Assembly (NCBI GenBank): GCA_949316235.1
Contig: OX438743.1
Coordinates: forward strand, 32,519,242-32,583,241
Length of the DNA stretch: 64,000 bases
Direction: 5' to 3'
Origin: Oegoconia quadripuncta
Taxonomy: Eukaryota > Arthropoda > Insecta > Lepidoptera > Autostichidae
Under the pieces are notes generated by a model. That model had not been told where the DNA came from and made no database searches. It saw nothing but the letters and a program-made list of their open reading frames with translations. A program made the position numbers and the translations under genes. Shown in pieces: positions 7,991 through 19,534 of the stretch (the stretch's first letter is position 1; the number at the start of each line of letters is the position of its first letter).

Positions 7991-10573
7991 CTAATCTATG
8001 GCATTGCGAATCGTCACGAATAAAGTATCATCGATAAGAGATGGAGTTAATGTGTTTGGGAAGGGAAATTGCAGGGTGTCTAAGGCAACATATTTAATGT
8101 CCCGAGTTCTCACTACTTTGTATGCATGAAAGTGACTATCGAAGTACAGTGTTTCAAAGAGGAAACCTTTAGCGTAAACCTTACCCAGAGAGCTATCATA
8201 ATAGATATTAGAAATTGACATTAATAAAGGAGCAAATAAATCCTCGGCCACTAACTGAAGAAGTAAAATATCGCCAACACGATATGTAACGTTATAAGCC
8301 GAAATGGTTACATAAGGAACTGAATAAATCGACGCATTGTAAGACAAGGACAGAATATTGATTAATGCATGCTTTTCTTCTAGTGACAAGGAAGTGAAGG
8401 AGCCAGGCACATTGACAGCAGCAACCACATTTGTAAGCAATAAATGGTTTAATTGCAATTGCAGTTTTTTTGCAGCACTTTTGCAAACATTTACTGTCCC
8501 CGCTCCTGCACGGACAGCAGCTTTACAAACTCTATGTTTAGACTCAAACCGCATACTGGAAACATGGCTAATGGGTCCTACTCTTAACATTAGGCGAGGG
8601 TAATGAATCAAATGATGAAATTTTGGCTTTAGATTAGACTCTGATAATTTCAAGTACAATCGATTGAAATCTCGTATGTAAGTAGCAAATACTTCCATTA
8701 ACTCTGGGTAAACTTGTTCAGTAACAACGATGTCCATCACTTTACGTAGTAAAAGGTATAATTCATAAAACTCATAATATTTTATTGACGATGGAACTTT
8801 TCTGTGACGACCCGTTCTCAATGTAATGTCTACTTCTTTTACCCGATGTCCAATCATCAAGCCAAAATATCTTACAAATCGGTAGCATTCTGCTGATGAC
8901 ATTTTGATTTGAATGGAGTTAAAGCCTACACATTTTAAGGTGGGAGGTTTGTTACCAGAATCAGGACCATAATCAAACTCTACTATTCGTGAATTCAGAT
9001 AACTTAATGTGAAAAGCCGTTTATCAATTAATCCTTCTATAACAACTTTCATGGTATATATGCAAACACCTTCCAACATGTCATGCATATAATCAACAGC
9101 TACACGCGAGAAAAGGTCAAAATGTTCTATATCCAACCAAACTGATCGCTCCCTAATACCAGTCTCCGAGACATTATTCCGTCCCACATCCTGAAAATAA
9201 GTCTCCATATTTCTCAACAAAGAGTAGTCTTCAACACATTGGGATGCAGCTATTTCTTTTGTGGCTTTACAAATTCTACAACAGTAGTTTGCGCTGAAAC
9301 TCTGCGTAAAACCCAAAATAGTGTGCAGACCGAGATTGTCCCCAATAATAAGACCAACGACAAACCTTACATTTCCTTTGAACCCTTCGACTTCGACATG
9401 AACGCCTTCTCTAGCGAGAAAATTTATTTCATCAATTACAGGTTTAAAAATTTTATTGCCAAATTTGACACGATCGTCAGAGTGAAACAGATAAAACAAA
9501 AAAATGTACTTCAACTGAGAAGCCAAACGGGGAGGCAAAGATGGGAGAGATATATACATCCCACCTAGTTTGTGAATTCCTGCATGAGATCCGAGAGGAT
9601 TTCCTGTTTCGAAATCATCAAAATATAGGTGATAAGGGTACACTTTACTGCCAGTATTTAAGGAGAGCTGAGACTGCGTTTCTATCCAAACAGGAGACTG
9701 AGTAAAGTGCTGAATACAAGGTGACTCGTGGCAAGTTTGGACATAATCATCCATTTCCGCCATCAATGCAGGAGTTGACAGTAGCCGTTGAAGAACTCTA
9801 CGGATAGGAATGAATTGTCCAACAACTGGAACATCGCGAGGTGGAAGTTGACGCCCCACTACCTCTTCTCGAACCCCTAAAAATATACTTTGCGGAGGTA
9901 TGTATGAACCTAAGCTTGCGAAATAATTCTCCCGCTTATGAGTTGTTTCAAAAGGTTCTAATGCGTCTCCTAATGTTTTACGTAACACTTCTGTATAAGA
10001 CGTGATATGCTCACAGGCTGCTTCGCCTATGGACGCAGATAGTTCGTTACCTACTAACTCAAAGGCTACGTCAACGAGATCTTTATTGAAACAGCGAAAA
10101 GCCTCTACAATAGATTGGACGGTTTTGAAGGTAATATTAGTGTTAGTGTGAAAAGAACTGATTAACAAGCCTAACTGTTGCTGCAAAAACGTTGATGCAG
10201 ATTGTGGTAATATAAGTGGTTTTAGAACTGGTTGCACCAGTTGTTCAGAGGTTTCACAAATTAGAGAAGTTTTCTCGGGAGTTTTTAATATGGCCCTACG
10301 CATCATTTTGCTAGGACCAGGTAAAGTTATACTTTTGTCAGGAGTGGATAGAGGGGAAGGAATTGATTTACATGGAGAAACAACATGTAATGGAGCGTGA
10401 CGATAAGAAACATGGCGCTTCCAGGTATAAATCTCAGAAAACCATCGTGAACACATTCCACATCTGTAACCTCCCCATCCAACATCACTGTACTTCGAAC
10501 AACCCATTGTTACATGAGAAAAAAGCGATGATAGTTCACGGAAACGTTTCTTACAGTAGTAACAAATGAGCAT
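7991..10573 (-). CDS. CACTA/EnSpm-like transposase with N-terminal C2H2 zinc fingers
   Basis: A single open exon of 860 codons that would catalyse cut-and-paste of the element in the nucleus. Residues 4-25 form a finger-like CX2C...H...C and residues 36-59 a canonical CX2C-X12-H-X4-H finger, probably for DNA binding. The core has YFDDFETGNPLGSHAG (317-332), GLIIGDNLGLHTILGF (407-422), a CCRICK knuckle (431-436), VDYMHDMLEG (493-502), FHHLIHYPRL (652-661) and MRFESKHR (674-681). By analogy with plant TNP2-type CACTA transposases, I propose D319 or D320, D494 and E677 as the catalytic triad. That is inference. An acceptor-like TGTCCTTTTAG ends 5 nt before the ATG, so an upstream exon may splice here. 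The SAM-domain gene stops 72 bp upstream on the same strand. A plain uncharacterised C2H2 protein is the alternative annotation. Confidence 0.88.
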   Translation of the reverse strand: MLICYYCKKRFRELSSLFSHVTMGCSKYSDVGWGGYRCGMCSRWFSEIYTWKRHVSYRHAPLHVVSPCKSIPSPLSTPDKSITLPGPSKMMRRAILKTPEKTSLICETSEQLVQPVLKPLILPQSASTFLQQQLGLLISSFHTNTNITFKTVQSIVEAFRCFNKDLVDVAFELVGNELSASIGEAACEHITSYTEVLRKTLGDALEPFETTHKRENYFASLGSYIPPQSIFLGVREEVVGRQLPPRDVPVVGQFIPIRRVLQRLLSTPALMAEMDDYVQTCHESPCIQHFTQSPVWIETQSQLSLNTGSKVYPYHLYFDDFETGNPLGSHAGIHKLGGMYISLPSLPPRLASQLKYIFLFYLFHSDDRVKFGNKIFKPVIDEINFLAREGVHVEVEGFKGNVRFVVGLIIGDNLGLHTILGFTQSFSANYCCRICKATKEIAASQCVEDYSLLRNMETYFQDVGRNNVSETGIRERSVWLDIEHFDLFSRVAVDYMHDMLEGVCIYTMKVVIEGLIDKRLFTLSYLNSRIVEFDYGPDSGNKPPTLKCVGFNSIQIKMSSAECYRFVRYFGLMIGHRVKEVDITLRTGRHRKVPSSIKYYEFYELYLLLRKVMDIVVTEQVYPELMEVFATYIRDFNRLYLKLSESNLKPKFHHLIHYPRLMLRVGPISHVSSMRFESKHRVCKAAVRAGAGTVNVCKSAAKKLQLQLNHLLLTNVVAAVNVPGSFTSLSLEEKHALINILSLSYNASIYSVPYVTISAYNVTYRVGDILLLQLVAEDLFAPLLMSISNIYYDSSLGKVYAKGFLFETLYFDSHFHAYKVVRTRDIKYVALDTLQFPFPNTLTPSLIDDTLFVTIRNAID

Positions 10574-10645
10574 CTTTTCTAAAAGGACAGATTCTGGGCA
10601 GAAATAGTTCTCTCCTATATACGCATTTAGGCTATCTTGAATATA
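10574..10645 (-). promoter_or_regulatory. Short intergenic segment with splice acceptor before the transposase
   Basis: The gap between the two element genes is only 72 bp. It holds no AATAAA and no obvious promoter. It ends with TGTCCTTTTAG/AAAAGATG (AG at 10580-10579). An exon that starts at 10578 would be in phase with upstream exons ending in phase 1. This supports expression of the transposase by splicing from an upstream promoter. Confidence 0.55.
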
Positions 10646-13600
10646 TCAGATGTCTAACATGGATGGTGACTCAGGTGCACTAATGATCGTGTCTAATTCT
10701 TGTGATGAGGATATTACTCTTTCGTGAGAGCAAGAATTTCCCGTCTCTTGAGAGGAACTATTCCTATCTATCTCATTCACAAAACGGTTCACATCAATTA
10801 TATACTTATCGACTTTAACATCCTTTATACCATAGCAAATGAACTGAAGAACTTGCCAGATATGCTCACATTCGGGAGGGTATTTCAAGTTAAAAACATA
10901 AAAACATTTAAAACATAGGTCTACGGCTTCAATAACATTATTACAGTAAAACCACACATTATCAACAACAGAGAATGCACAGGAGACATTTGTGATATCC
11001 TCACCTACAACAATAATAAGTGGCTGAACTCCATTTGTTTTAGAAACTTCCTGCCGAAGTTCCTGTAAATAAGATTCTCCCTCGCTGCGTGTTTTGGCCA
11101 AAAATATGAAGCGGGAGGCTGCGTCGAATCGAGAGGCTTTAGTACGAAGACCCGTCTTACCTCCAACAACCGCAAACGGCAATAGAAAAAGCGTCGCGAT
11201 TACCTTCTGCAACTCGTTCTCTAAAAAGAAAGAGATTTTATTAATATTTTTAAATAGTCTCAACTTTTACACTCTACTCTTTCCCGATGCTAGTTTTAGG
11301 TATATTTGCTTGCTTTATTACCTTTAGGCAGATCATGAATTTTTTGTTGTTGAGCCCTGGAAGTCTTAGATAATGATCGCAGTTTTGATGTAGCTCTCAG
11401 TTCAATAAAGTTGGCATTTTTGCGAAGTCCATTGTAAAGCGATGATGGACTAACTTGTGGATAAAGACTTAAGAAATCTATTCTTATCTGAAAAGTAAAT
11501 AAATATAATGAAGAAACTAGATACGTCGAATGTTTCAATAAAAAAAAAACTTGCAAACACTTTACCAGGTGTGGCCCAATGTTAGGTACACGAAGCACAG
11601 CAAATCTTTCCAAGTATTGTGCAATTGATGGAACAGATAACAAGTAACGTTTTCGAAGTAGCCATGTCGCATTCCAAGCGGTTTCCAATATGGATGACAA
11701 TTGCAGTTCCTGATATTGTGATATAGTAGTAATATCGTCGTTATTCTTTAACTCTTCTGTAGAACAAATTCGCAAATTAGGTAATTGCAATATAACAAAA
11801 AAATCTGTGTAATATGTTTAAGAAAACTACAAATCAGCTCTAATACTCGGGCTAACCCAACATGACGTGTAATATCCAAATTAAGGCAATAATTATAATC
11901 CCATAGTTACTAGTTATCGCAATGTAGTCGCGACATTGGGATGAGCCAACATGTTACTACTCGTCTCTACATTGCGGTGCATTTTCTACCTTCTACAAGG
12001 ATGTGATCGAAGTCTTCGAGATCTTCATCCGATGGCAATTGGGGTCCCCTTTTGCGCCGAGGTTGCACTAGACTTCCGTCACTTGGATCCTCCTCAATAC
12101 TAGAAGAGGCTGTGCCAATGATCCTCTTCTTTACTAGGCCTTTGCTCTCACGCCAGACTGCCTGCCTCTTGCCGTATCTTTACAAAAAAATATTGACTTA
12201 CTATACCTCTCAAAACATTTTAAAATAATTAGTTGTTCCGTAAATTACACGATTGTAAAGTATAAATACTTTTATTATACGCCCTACGAGAACGCGATTG
12301 GCCTTGATCTCACCTGATGGTAAGTGACGATAAGGTGAAAGCGCGATTCATCCGGAATTCTCAACCACTGAGCAACTGGCTATTTCATCTCTAACTGCCA
12401 GAGCATAGCAACGCTACTAACATTATTGTTATGGCGGCAGACTTAGATAAGACGTTATAGCTAGCCAGGCCGACTTAGAAAAAGCCCTACCACCAACCAA
12501 ACCGAGTACCAATTAGTACCCCGCTGGAAATCGAACCCGCGACCTCAGGGTCTCGATCGGTGATCTAAACCACTAGACCACACAGGCAGTTAAAGTTAGC
12601 CCATATCCAGCCACTGCTAGCCATATGCTTCTAGATAAATATAATTTTAGCTGTAAATTTATAGGGTTAAATGAACTTGCTGCGTTTCATTATTAATATA
12701 AAAAAACAATAGTACCAACCTGTCATATAGTTTTCCATGAGGTCGTGCAGAAGCGCTTACCGGTGCTTTGGCACCTGGTGATAATTCACTTGTATCTTTT
12801 TTTATGGCAGGAGTGATGCTAAACCATATAGCCTCTGGTTCATTTGGGAACAAATTATGAATATAACTTGCCCACTGCCAGAAGATGGGATATGCAAGTT
12901 TTGGTTTTTGATCATCAATGTCCTTAAGGAGATAGTCAAGAATGATGTTGCACAGGTCACTTTGTTCACTCCTTTTTAATTCCCTCTGCTGTCCAGACCT
13001 AAGAATGTGTTTGCCAACAAGAGATTTCCCAAGCAAGTTTTTTAAAGGATTACAGTGGCCTGTTGACGAGCTTGGGGTAGGCTGAGTCTGTGAAGGCTGC
13101 TCAACGGTCGAAAGGCTAAAATATTTTTTACAGAATTTACATAGGACCAAATTAAAAAAATGTACCATGAATGGTGTCGCATTTGTGGCATAATAATAAT
13201 CATGTGATTTTCCTATACTTCATAAAAATGACCTGACCTATGAAATTATTATAAAATCGATTATTATAAAACGATTTAGCCACTCGATTTCTAGCCATAT
13301 AAAAATCATTTAAATTAGCCGGGATAACGACATCCACTGACGAGATGGACAGGTGAGCTAGTAAGGTTCGCTGGGAATCGCTGGACGCAGGAGGCTTCCA
13401 CCCAGTCTAGACGGAGGAATATGGGGGAGGCCTATGTTCAGTAGTGGACGTCCTATGACTGAAAAAATAACCAGAACAATGCCACAAACTGTCCCACAAA
13501 CAACTCTATAATAATTACCTCAGTGCTTCCTTTCTATGCCCTTCAACCTCACTTTCGGACGAGTACTCTCTGACAAGATCAAGTTGGTTGTAGGGAGTAT

Positions 13601-16600
13601 TATTTTCATTTACCAACTGTTTTGGCAATTGTTGAACCTTGAAATTTTAAAAGAAACATAGTTATTATCTTGAACATACAGAAAGAACTTATATATAACA
13701 TAACATAGTTATCTGATTGAGGTGAAAGACATATTTATGTACGTTCTGTGACAATGCATATTATGGTACTATCGAACTGATCTGATGATGGAGCCAGAAA
13801 ATTGCCACTGGAACTCCTCGATGGACATTATATTACTTGTCATTGTACTAGAACAATATGTGATAATCATGCATGATAGAGCATTATAAGGTTTTTAAGT
13901 CTTTTTATTGTAGAACTTATTAACGCTATCTTAGATTCGCCATTTTAGAAATGTAAATATTCAACCTTAATTTCGGTATTATGATCACAAAAATCCCCTG
14001 GATATCGATTGTAAGCCGGATCGTGCAAATTCATTATTTACCGCAATCTTAAATTGTCCGTTTCTAAAATTTTCATATTTTGAGCCGGATCGCGGGCAAG
14101 TTTCATTTTGTAGTCCAGTAAAGATACGCAATTTTTGTGCTGCAACTTCATGTAACTTTAAAGTTCCTGATTTTTTGTAGAAGGATAAGAAAGTAGAAGT
14201 ATGAAATAAAAATGTTTTCTAACAATTCTGTAGCTTGCTTTAGGTATAGTATAAGTATAAATTCATTTAATTTTATATATATTAAATTTATACAATGGCT
14301 ACTTTATATTTTCTAAAAATTGTTTATTGAGTCATTTGCCCTTCTACATTTTTGAAAATCTAATATATGTCAAAAAAAATATAGCATCATTTAGGAAAAA
14401 TAGTGATAAACATGATGTCAATACAAGAAATAAAGATAAACTTGTAGGTCACATAAGTCGCCTCCACAAAGTCAGTAATTCATTCAAAGGGTTATGTATA
14501 CGCTTTTTCAATAAAGTTCCTGTTGATATACAAAATCTTCCTTTCAATAAATTTAAAGATACTATAAAACAGAAACTTATTAAGAAAGCATATTATAAAA
14601 TATCAGATTATTTAGATGATAAACAATCATGGACATAACCAGCCCGTTCGCATAACCAGGCTATTTCACAATTAATAATGAAATATTATAATATAAAATA
14701 ATAATTTTGTAATATAAAAACCTTTTTTTAAAAGAGCGACCTCTCGAGTTTCTTGCTTGTTCTTCTCAGGGGAAAATTGCCTTTTTAACAAGCAGTAGCT
14801 TTAAAAATGTAAAATCTGACTATTTTAAGTGTACCCTGTGTACCTACAAAATAAAGCATTTTTTGATTTTGATTTTGATTTTGCCCTCGGTGAAATTTTT
14901 CATAAATGTAAAGAAGTTATTGATCGATTTTTTTTGAAAATAGAAGGGTTCTAAGTATATTTTCCGACGCAATGAAATTCACAGTGGTAATTTTAATCAT
15001 ATAGTCTATGTTTTATTATTAAACATTTATATTACATCTAAAGCAAGGTACCGATTTGTTAGGTTTTTTTTTATTCTATCACTGACAGGTACTCTATCCA
15101 TGTGCAAAAAATCACGGCCTTTAAGATTATAGAAAGTTAAAAGTTGTATCCTTACTGGACTATTTGGCCGCCATATTGGATTCACCATCTCCGCACCCCA
15201 AATAACCGCCAGATATAAAATTCATGTTATTTTATATTTTTCTTATTCAAATTTTTGTTACCTTGGATTACAATATTGCAATTTTCTAGGTATCTCAAAT
15301 TTTTTTTTAATAAAATATAGCCTGTTACTCGCTGATAATGTAGCTTTCTATAGGTCAAAAATTTTTTTTAATCAGTTAAAACAGTTTATGCATCACAAAC
15401 AACGAATACAAAAAATCAAAGCTCTTTATAATATTAGTTCAGATACTTGGATTAAGTCTACCAAATTAATAAGAGAAATGTAATAAAAATCTTTTACAGA
15501 TTCAGATAGAAAAGGTCAGATTCAAATAGAAGAAGTCAAAGATAGATAAGGTCGTCAATACTTTCTACCTTTACATTTAAGGCAACATACAAGTACGATT
15601 TTACCTACAAGGACTATCTTTACTAAACTATTTTAACTATAAGTACTACCATTACGCCCAACACTACTTTTACTACAAACACTACAAGCCGACCTTAGAC
15701 ATAACAAAGTCCCTCTCTCGTATAGGTCAGACTAGATATAGGTATTCCATAGTATTTCTACAGGTCATGCATATTTTACATCACGGAAAGTATCATAATA
15801 TAGTGTAAAACAGGACTTGAGACCTCTCGGCATTCCTCTGACCATTTATTCCACTTCATACGATACATGGTCTGATCGGGCATAGTTGGAAGACCCAATA
15901 TTGCAAAATTATCAGGAGTTGGTTCAAGGGATTGTAACAAGTCTATAGATGTGTAACCTTTATCTGAAAGATAAATCCGAGGGATATTGATTAGAAAAAA
16001 GGAAGAAAACCTATACCAAACACCAGCTGACATTTTAATTTTATTAGGAAAGAAAGAATTTATTTGGATTTCTGTTATAAAAGTATTTTCTACAAAAGTT
16101 TACAATGTAAAATCCAAAAACCACCACGACGCTGGTATTATGTAGAACCGAAAGGCAGAGTGGTGCCACTGTACTACTTAATGTTAACACAACTCTCCAT
16201 GCAATCTACACATAAAACATCAATTATCATTAGGCATATAGTATGTTTCATCAGCCACAGATAATTTGAGTTTGTTAAAGACTTCAACATTTTTTTTATT
16301 ATAAATCTTTTTATCTATCCACATTAATATTTATTATAAATGAGAAAGTAACTATTTATGTCTGTCAGTCTGTGTATTACCTTTTCATGACTAAACCGGA
16401 ACTAAGGGTGCGAGGAATATATCCATTCCATCTATCCATTTTTGAGTTGCAGAACTTGACCTATTTCATAATATTAATTCATTTTTTTTTGTATACCAGT
16501 TCAGCAAGGAAACATAATTTTATATAATTTTAAATAGAACTGTGTTCCGGTCGGTTCTCGGGCAGCGAGTTGCTCTCGAGATTATTTTCGCCTTTAGTAT

Positions 16601-19524
16601 TTATTATAAAAGAAATCTAGCAAATATAATTATTTCAATTCAGACAAATTTCAATTTTTTAAGTTACAAATTTTATTGTGCGTTTGAATTTTTGTTTTTT
16701 GGATTTTTAGGGAGTTCTATATTATTGAATTTCTAAATGTTCGAATTTTCGAATTCAAAGACTAGCTAAGATTTTTCAAAATCGGTGGACAAGCAACAAA
16801 CTTATGGCAAGTCCCAACTGAAGTGTCCATGGCTAGACAATGATGCAAGTCACTCTACTTCAAATCGTTTCCAACATTTACCAAAGCCCATCCAAGAAAA
16901 AGTTATCAAAATTTATACACAAACAAAAATATTATAGTAAGCCCAAACGGAGAAGTCCACGGCTGGACAATGGCGCAAGTCACCCCACTTCAAATCGTTT
17001 CCTACATTACGTAAGCCTATGACAGAAAAAAAATATCAAAAATTGGTACACAAACAAAAAAGTTATAGTATGCCCAAACTGAGAAGTCCACAGCTGGACA
17101 ATGGTGCAAATTATCCCATTTCGAAACTCCTTTCATCCATTACTAAAGGCCATCCAAAATAAAATTATCGAAATCGATGCAAAGTTATAGCAAATTTTTT
17201 TTGATAAGCTCTCCTTACATTCAACTGAGGGATACAACACAAATATTTCAGTTCACATTATGCATGTTGGGTACTAATAGATGGTCTTTAAAAATTAAAT
17301 TGCTATTCCTAAATGAGTTTTTAAATTAAGCCAATAATTATTGAGATATCTATGGGCTCCCAAATTTCTAAAAATTGTGTCCCCGGCCCCTCTTATTTCA
17401 TAATTTCATGGTTAAGTTCATCTTAACTATGGAACCCTTCACTGGGTTTGGTCCATCTATGTAACGAAGAGGCAAACAAGCACACAATACACCTGACGTT
17501 AAGTGTCTATTTTACCCATAACAACAGTTCAATTCAATTCATTTATTGCATAACTATCAGCATAAATTACAGTGATCTTTAAATTTACAGTCCAAGAGTG
17601 AGGGCTCACTGATGTGTTGCCTGTAATTTCACTGGCTGCCTCAGCCTCCAAACCGGAGCACAACAATGCAAGCATTGATGCTTGGTAGCAGGAAAAGTAA
17701 GGTGGTGGTACCACCACGACGAGTAAATACCCAGATGAGCTTGCACAAAACTATGTACTATGAGCAGTTAGGTATAAAATAATTAATTCAAATATTATGA
17801 TCTCAATAATTAAATAATTTAAACTGAGTGAAGAGTGATCAATAATAAAGCTGTAATTCTTTATTAAACGACTTCAAAAAAGGAGGAGGTTCTGTATTCG
17901 GGGCGTATTTTTTTTAGTACCTATATGTTATAAGTAGCAACATTTATTTTTTATTGGGATCGAGCAAGGTTGATTAGTATCACTTGTTTTTGTTTTAAGT
18001 TAATGGAACCGTATTTATTTGAGTTGTTTTGAGTCAAAGATTGTTTTATATACCTTTTCTGACCTTTACTTGGTTGTAATTTTATTGTTCCTTTTCTTGA
18101 AAAAAGCCAGTAATTCTAGTTCATACCGTTGCTACCTATTTTCAAGAAGTAGAAGAAATGTTTAAAAAAAATTATAAATTGAATTGGCTGTGATATTTGC
18201 TGTTGAGGAGATCCCTTATTCGTAGATAATCTTGGTTGTATCATCAGTTAGTTCGAGATAAAAAGTATGTTAAGTCCATCTCCAGGTCCTAGGCTACCCT
18301 CTTTGTCAAATATCTTACAATAGGTTGTGGCTTAATTGTGAAAACTAACAAACAATCACAATGACAGACAGACATGAAACACTTTCATTTGATAATTAGA
18401 ATATATACTAAATAATAATATGAAAATAAACTGTGAATTTTGTCAGCCATTGGACGGCATAAAATAAATAAATATCCTTAAACATGCACACAGTGCCATT
18501 TAGTTCCACAGTGAGCAACTATAGAATTGTGTTGTGGATACCAGTTATACTACATAAATACATTTATTTTTGTAAATAAATACTTATTATAAATGAAAAC
18601 ATCCATGACTCGGGTACACATGTCCGTATTCATCACACAAACATATGCCCCTAGCGGGATTCGAACCCGCAACCTTTTGGTATAGTGGTCAGAGTTTCTA
18701 ACCACTACACCAAACAAGTCACCATAAATATTCCACCAAAAGATGTTTTATTTTATATCTCCTCTCCTTATTTTAAATTGATTAATAAACATTAAAGGCA
18801 ACACTGCAACCCATTATTCAATAGAACTATGACAGCAAGCAAGCTAAATGATTTGTCTGTAACACTGATAAAAATCTGTAAACGATTGACTAATTACTAA
18901 TAATAATATGTCATAAAATGCTAAGTCTCAAAAACTGTTTATATATATATATAATTATATATTTGGCATCCAAGTGCATTATTGTAAAGGAAATAAATAT
19001 ATTTAAGTATCTTATTTTTTAAATTGGAAAAATATTGTTTGGAAATGACAAGGTGCGGGTTCCATCACCTGCTAGAACAAGGGATCTGCATTGCCCATTC
19101 AGAAATTATTTTTAGTAGGTAAGCGACACTTAGTGCATTATAGAAAGGAAGTTAAGCTGGCAGACAAATAACATTCTGAGTGGTGCATGGGCATGAGTGG
19201 TGCGAACATGCATAATAAAGTTGACTTGCTACACTACCCTTGCTCACATTCCTCACTCATATTGTTGCACACATCTCTCACTTCTTTTGTATCTACAAAT
19301 ACCTCGCTACCCCTTACCCCTTTCCCACCAAAGCTGCGACGAGCAAGGCTAAGAAAATGAAATGATCCTGTTAGTGGATATAATAGACATTGTATCCATC
19401 CTAGAGCTACACGGCTATTGTAAAGTGAAAGTTTGTAAGGGAATACTAGTCACTTACCAATAATGATATCCACTGCCGGTTGGCTTAATTTCCATGACTG
19501 TAGTAGTGCTTTAACTTCTTCCAT
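10646..19524 (-). CDS. SAM-domain accessory protein of the transposon, 8 coding exons
   Basis: Joined from minus-strand exons 19524-19458, 15963-15824, 13637-13519, 13115-12720, 12177-11990, 11756-11566, 11487-11322 and 11220-10646. These total 1842 nt and encode 613 residues. Every coding intron has GT/AG ends and all phases agree. Residues 1-65 resemble a SAM fold (MEEVKALLQSWKLSQPAVDI, then SIDLLQSLEPTPDNFAILGL), a protein-interaction domain. The middle has GKSLVGKHILR, NLFPNEP and GKLYDRYGKRQ. The C-terminal exon has ATLFLLPFAV, RFDAASRFIFLAKT and VFNLKYPPECEHIWQVLQF. The layout resembles SAMD3-like uncharacterised proteins, a comparison made from memory. The start is preceded by AAA and followed by G. 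It may bind the subterminal arrays or assist the transposase, by analogy with plant TnpA. That role is inferred. Exon 13637-13519 and the 15824 donor (GAG/GTCTCA) are the weakest parts. Confidence 0.8.
12280..12592 (-). repeat. SINE family A, diverged copy within an intron
   Basis: Read on the minus strand it has the tRNA-like head with GTGGTCTAGTGGTTTAGATC and GGTTCGATTTCC, then TTGGTTGGTGGTAGGG, GGCCTGGCTAGC and TCTGCCGCCAT. It is more diverged than the other copies. It lies in the intron 12178-12719 of the SAM-protein gene. Confidence 0.8.
13320..13470 (+). repeat. Non-LTR retrotransposon 3' end
   Basis: The sequence GAGGCCTATGTTCAGTAGTG, then GACGTCCTATGACTGA, is the widespread lepidopteran LINE 3' end and matches the copy at 61505-61698. 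It is strongly 5'-truncated and lies in the intron 13116-13518. Confidence 0.75.
14320..14881 (+). pseudogene. Non-LTR retrotransposon 3' end with reverse-transcriptase ORF tail
   Basis: The open frame to 14638 encodes DVNTRNKDKLVGHISRLHKV, KGLCIRFFNKVP and the end IKQKLIKKAYYKISDYL. This matches the usual C-terminus of the reverse-transcriptase polyprotein in insect LINEs. After the stop comes a 3' UTR ending in a (GATTTT)n tail at about 14854-14881. The 5' part is missing, so this is a dead, truncated copy. It lies in the large intron 13638-15823 of the SAM-protein gene. Family assignment beyond non-LTR is not attempted. Confidence 0.78.
16765..17200. repeat. Three tandem copies of about 130 bp
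   Basis: The segment with GAAGTCCA, GCTGGACAATGG, CACTTCAAATCGTTTCC and ACACAAACAAAAA recurs with anchors at about 16835, 16965 and 17096. It lies in the 3.5-kb first coding intron of the SAM-protein gene and has no coding capacity. Confidence 0.8.
17201..18515. other. Intron sequence with small repeat fragment
   Basis: Part of intron 15964-19457. At 17870-17905 is CGACTTCAAAAAAGGAGGAG, a motif widespread in lepidopteran repeats and also present three times at 43020-43600. No exon is apparent. Confidence 0.5.
18516..18722 (-). repeat. SINE family B copy within an intron
   Basis: On the minus strand it starts TTGTTTGGTGTAGTGGTTAG (box A-like) with TTGCGGGTTCGAATCCCGC (box B-like), then CATATGTTTGTGTGATGAAT and the family body. 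It is not a functional tRNA gene, because the sequence between the boxes does not fold as a tRNA and the SINE body follows. Confidence 0.85.
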
Positions 19525-19534
19525 TTTACATGAC

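Noticed and set aside
8292..10569. Open frames antisense or out of frame within the transposase
   Set aside because: They lie inside the 860-codon frame without motifs and are shadows.
14110..15170. Inverted flanks (GTCCAGTAAAGATAC and GTATCCTTACTGGAC) as the ends of a 1-kb element
   Set aside because: The match is short and imperfect, with no duplication. The LINE 3' end inside explains the only clear structure.
18516..18722. tRNA gene on the minus strand
   Set aside because: Box A and B are present, but the sequence continues into a SINE body seen at 41350 and elsewhere. The same holds for the heads at 3998, 33000, 38760, 41350 and 50226.
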